From Caballeronia sp. SBC1 (GTDB taxonomy: Bacteria > Pseudomonadota > Gammaproteobacteria > Burkholderiales > Burkholderiaceae), in NCBI RefSeq assembly GCF_011493005.1, contig NZ_CP049159.1:124001-188000 (forward strand): a DNA stretch of 64,000 nt. The letters run 5' to 3'. Position numbers and translations under genes: made by a program. Shown in pieces: positions 62,627 through 64,000 of the stretch. The notes under the pieces are model-generated. The model saw only the letters and a list, made by a program, of their open reading frames with translations. It was not told where the DNA came from and searched no databases. Numbering within the stretch: position 1 is the stretch's first letter; every line of letters starts with the position of its first letter.

Positions 62627-64000
62627 TTGGCGAGCGAAGACGATATCGACGATTGGGCAAGCACCGAGTTCAGCGGAGCCAATCTGGGTGACGCGCGCTT
62701 GGTGCGGCGTCTTGTAGCCTTGGCGCGTCGGCTCGCCTGCAGCCCGCAGGGCTCGTTTCCGCAATCGCTCAAATCCGCTGAACTCAAGGCTGCGTATCGA
62801 TTCTTCGACAATACGCGGATCGATACGGACGGAGTCCTGGCGCCACACATTGAACAAACGTTGGATCGCATGAGGCAGGTACCTGTTGTGCTGGCTGTGC
62901 AGGACACGACCGAATTCAACCTGTCGCATCTGCTTGCGACCACAGGCTTGGGTTACGGTTCGGGCCGCCACGAGCGCGGTTTCCTGATGCACAGTTTGCT
63001 GGCCGTTACGCCTGAAGGTTTGCCATTGGGTGTGCTGGGCATGAAGACCTGGGCGCGTCCGGTGGAGGCATTCGGCAAGAAGCATCAACGCAAAGCTCGC
63101 CCGATCACCGAGAAAGAAAGCATCAAATGGATTGAAGGCATCGAGCATCTTGGCGCACTGAAGGCACGTTGTGCCGAAACCCGACTTGTAGGCGTGGGCG
63201 ACCGTGAGAGCGACCTCTACGAACTGTTTGCCACCGAACGCCCTGATGGCGTGGATTGGCTGATTCGTGCGGCTCGCAATCGCTGTGTCCGTCATCCTCA
63301 GGAGTACCTTTGGGAAACTGTGCAAGCCACCGCACCTCTGGGCAATACTGACCTGCTGGTGCCCGCCAGAGGTAACATGCCGCAGCGTACGGCACGCCTG
63401 ACATTGCGTTGCTCGGCGGTGCGACTGCGGCCACCGAGGGCGCGCGCGAGCCGCCTGACCGAAATCGACGTGTTTGCGGTTCACGCAATCGAAGATGCGC
63501 CCCCGGACGGGGTTGAACCTCTCGAGTGGATGCTGCTGAGTTCCGTGCCAACGACTACGCTTGAAGAGGTCCTTGAGCGACTGGCCTGGTATGCACGACG
63601 ATGGACGATTGAATCGTGGCATCGGGTCCTGAAGAGCGGTTGCCAGATCGAGGCACGCCAGTTCGGCACACTCGAACGCTTCGTGAGGGCCACAGCCCTG
63701 TTTGCAGTCATCGCCTGGCGGATTCTGTACGCGACCTTGCTGGCACGAATCGACACGGATCTCTCCTGCGAAGTATTGCTGCAACCCGTCGAATGGCAAG
63801 CGCTGTATTGCCACACGCACCGCACCACCCAGTTGCCAAAGCACACACCCTCGCTCCAGCAGACGGTATTGTGGATCGCGATGCTGGGCGGCTATCTGAA
63901 TCGCAAGCATGACCGGCCACCGGGCCCAACCGTCATGTGGCGTGGGTTCCTTGTATTGCACGAAGTCACAAAGATGTATCGGCTCTTCAGGCAGAACGAA
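62627..64000 (+). CDS. IS4-family transposase, running off the window
   Basis: An open frame from a TTG at 62627 to the window edge gives 458 codons without a stop. Catalytic residues: V-L-A-V-Q-D-T-T-E-F, V-G-V-G-D-R-E-S-D-L-Y and the IS4 Y-x2-R-x3-E-x6-K signature in W-Y-A-R-R-W-T-I-E-S-W-H-R-V-L-K. The N-terminal G-A-N-L-G-D-A-R-L-V-R-R-L is typical of IS4/Tn5-like enzymes. An in-frame TAA at 62612 limits the start; no ATG is available before residue 70. A long minus-strand frame over the same DNA is a shadow. Confidence 0.88.
   Translation, partial: MASEDDIDDWASTEFSGANLGDARLVRRLVALARRLACSPQGSFPQSLKSAELKAAYRFFDNTRIDTDGVLAPHIEQTLDRMRQVPVVLAVQDTTEFNLSHLLATTGLGYGSGRHERGFLMHSLLAVTPEGLPLGVLGMKTWARPVEAFGKKHQRKARPITEKESIKWIEGIEHLGALKARCAETRLVGVGDRESDLYELFATERPDGVDWLIRAARNRCVRHPQEYLWETVQATAPLGNTDLLVPARGNMPQRTARLTLRCSAVRLRPPRARASRLTEIDVFAVHAIEDAPPDGVEPLEWMLLSSVPTTTLEEVLERLAWYARRWTIESWHRVLKSGCQIEARQFGTLERFVRATALFAVIAWRILYATLLARIDTDLSCEVLLQPVEWQALYCHTHRTTQLPKHTPSLQQTVLWIAMLGGYLNRKHDRPPGPTVMWRGFLVLHEVTKMYRLFRQNE

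Noticed and set aside
62501..63961. 486-codon open frame on the minus strand
   Set aside because: It mirrors the plus-strand IS4 transposase, which has all catalytic motifs; the minus translation has no recognisable domain and is rich in Arg, His and Cys as expected for a shadow.
1..64000. CRISPR array, tRNA or rRNA genes
   Set aside because: No regularly spaced direct repeats, cloverleaf-type signatures or rRNA-like conserved stretches were seen on reading the window.

Overview
The window looks like accessory DNA from a Burkholderiaceae bacterium, most likely Paraburkholderia or Caballeronia. The basis is high-GC coding with many C/G third positions, phasin and polyhydroxyalkanoate-type genes, a MarR/AraC/ROK regulator mix, chemoreceptors with the long Burkholderia-style signalling domain, and many small proteins that resemble Burkholderia-only families. 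The genus is inferred from family resemblance; no rRNA, tRNA or replication gene is present. No rRNA, tRNA, CRISPR array or plasmid origin was seen.

Layout. (1) 0.4-8.7 kb: a same-strand metabolic block with a phasin-like protein, an LCM-type methyltransferase, a fused CoA-transferase, an acetolactate-synthase-type ThDP enzyme, a zinc alcohol dehydrogenase and an alpha/beta hydrolase. It is followed by the decayed remains of a second CoA-transferase. (2) 9-16.9 kb: small proteins, a chimeric junction of a histidine-kinase remnant and a truncated integrase, aquaporin, a ParB-like-fold protein, a lipoprotein, a hydrolase with an AraC/GyrI regulator, and decayed PiT and MarR genes. (3) 16.9-28.7 kb: a CYTH-CHAD protein, an IS630 element, a phasin, a solitary PstS, an XRE protein, a phospholipase-D-like protein, a frameshifted CHAD gene and a ribbon-helix-helix-like protein. 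The theme is phosphate, polyphosphate and storage granules. (4) 29.8-44.4 kb: a gene-poor, decayed mobile-element zone. It holds a frameshifted chemoreceptor, IS630, IS3 (with a 127-bp fold-back copy of its own left end), IS110 with an in-frame amber codon, IS1182, Tn3 and two integrase remnants, an H-NS-like pseudogene, dodecin and several short orphan genes. (5) 44.4-51.2 kb: an MHS-family transporter, a frameshifted heme-binding GlcG/HbpS-type gene, a 2-oxoacid dehydrogenase operon (E1 alpha, E1 beta, E2; no E3) and a CDGSH iron-sulfur protein. (6) 51.4-53 kb: a complete-looking ISKra4-family element with perfect 24-bp ends. (7) 53.3-59.9 kb: a sugar uptake and use locus (ROK regulator, ABC ATPase, permease, binding protein, glucose-6-phosphate dehydrogenase). 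(8) 60-62.4 kb: a chemoreceptor-CheW pair. (9) 62.6 kb to the end: an IS4-family transposase running off the window.

How it works together. The intact modules are catabolic or adaptive: keto-acid and acetoin-like metabolism, sugar import feeding glucose-6-phosphate oxidation, carbon and phosphate storage, and chemotaxis. Between them lies a high density of frameshifted genes and broken transposases, which points to a replicon region in active decay and exchange. Because so many genes carry single-base frameshifts, sequencing error must be excluded before each is accepted as a pseudogene.
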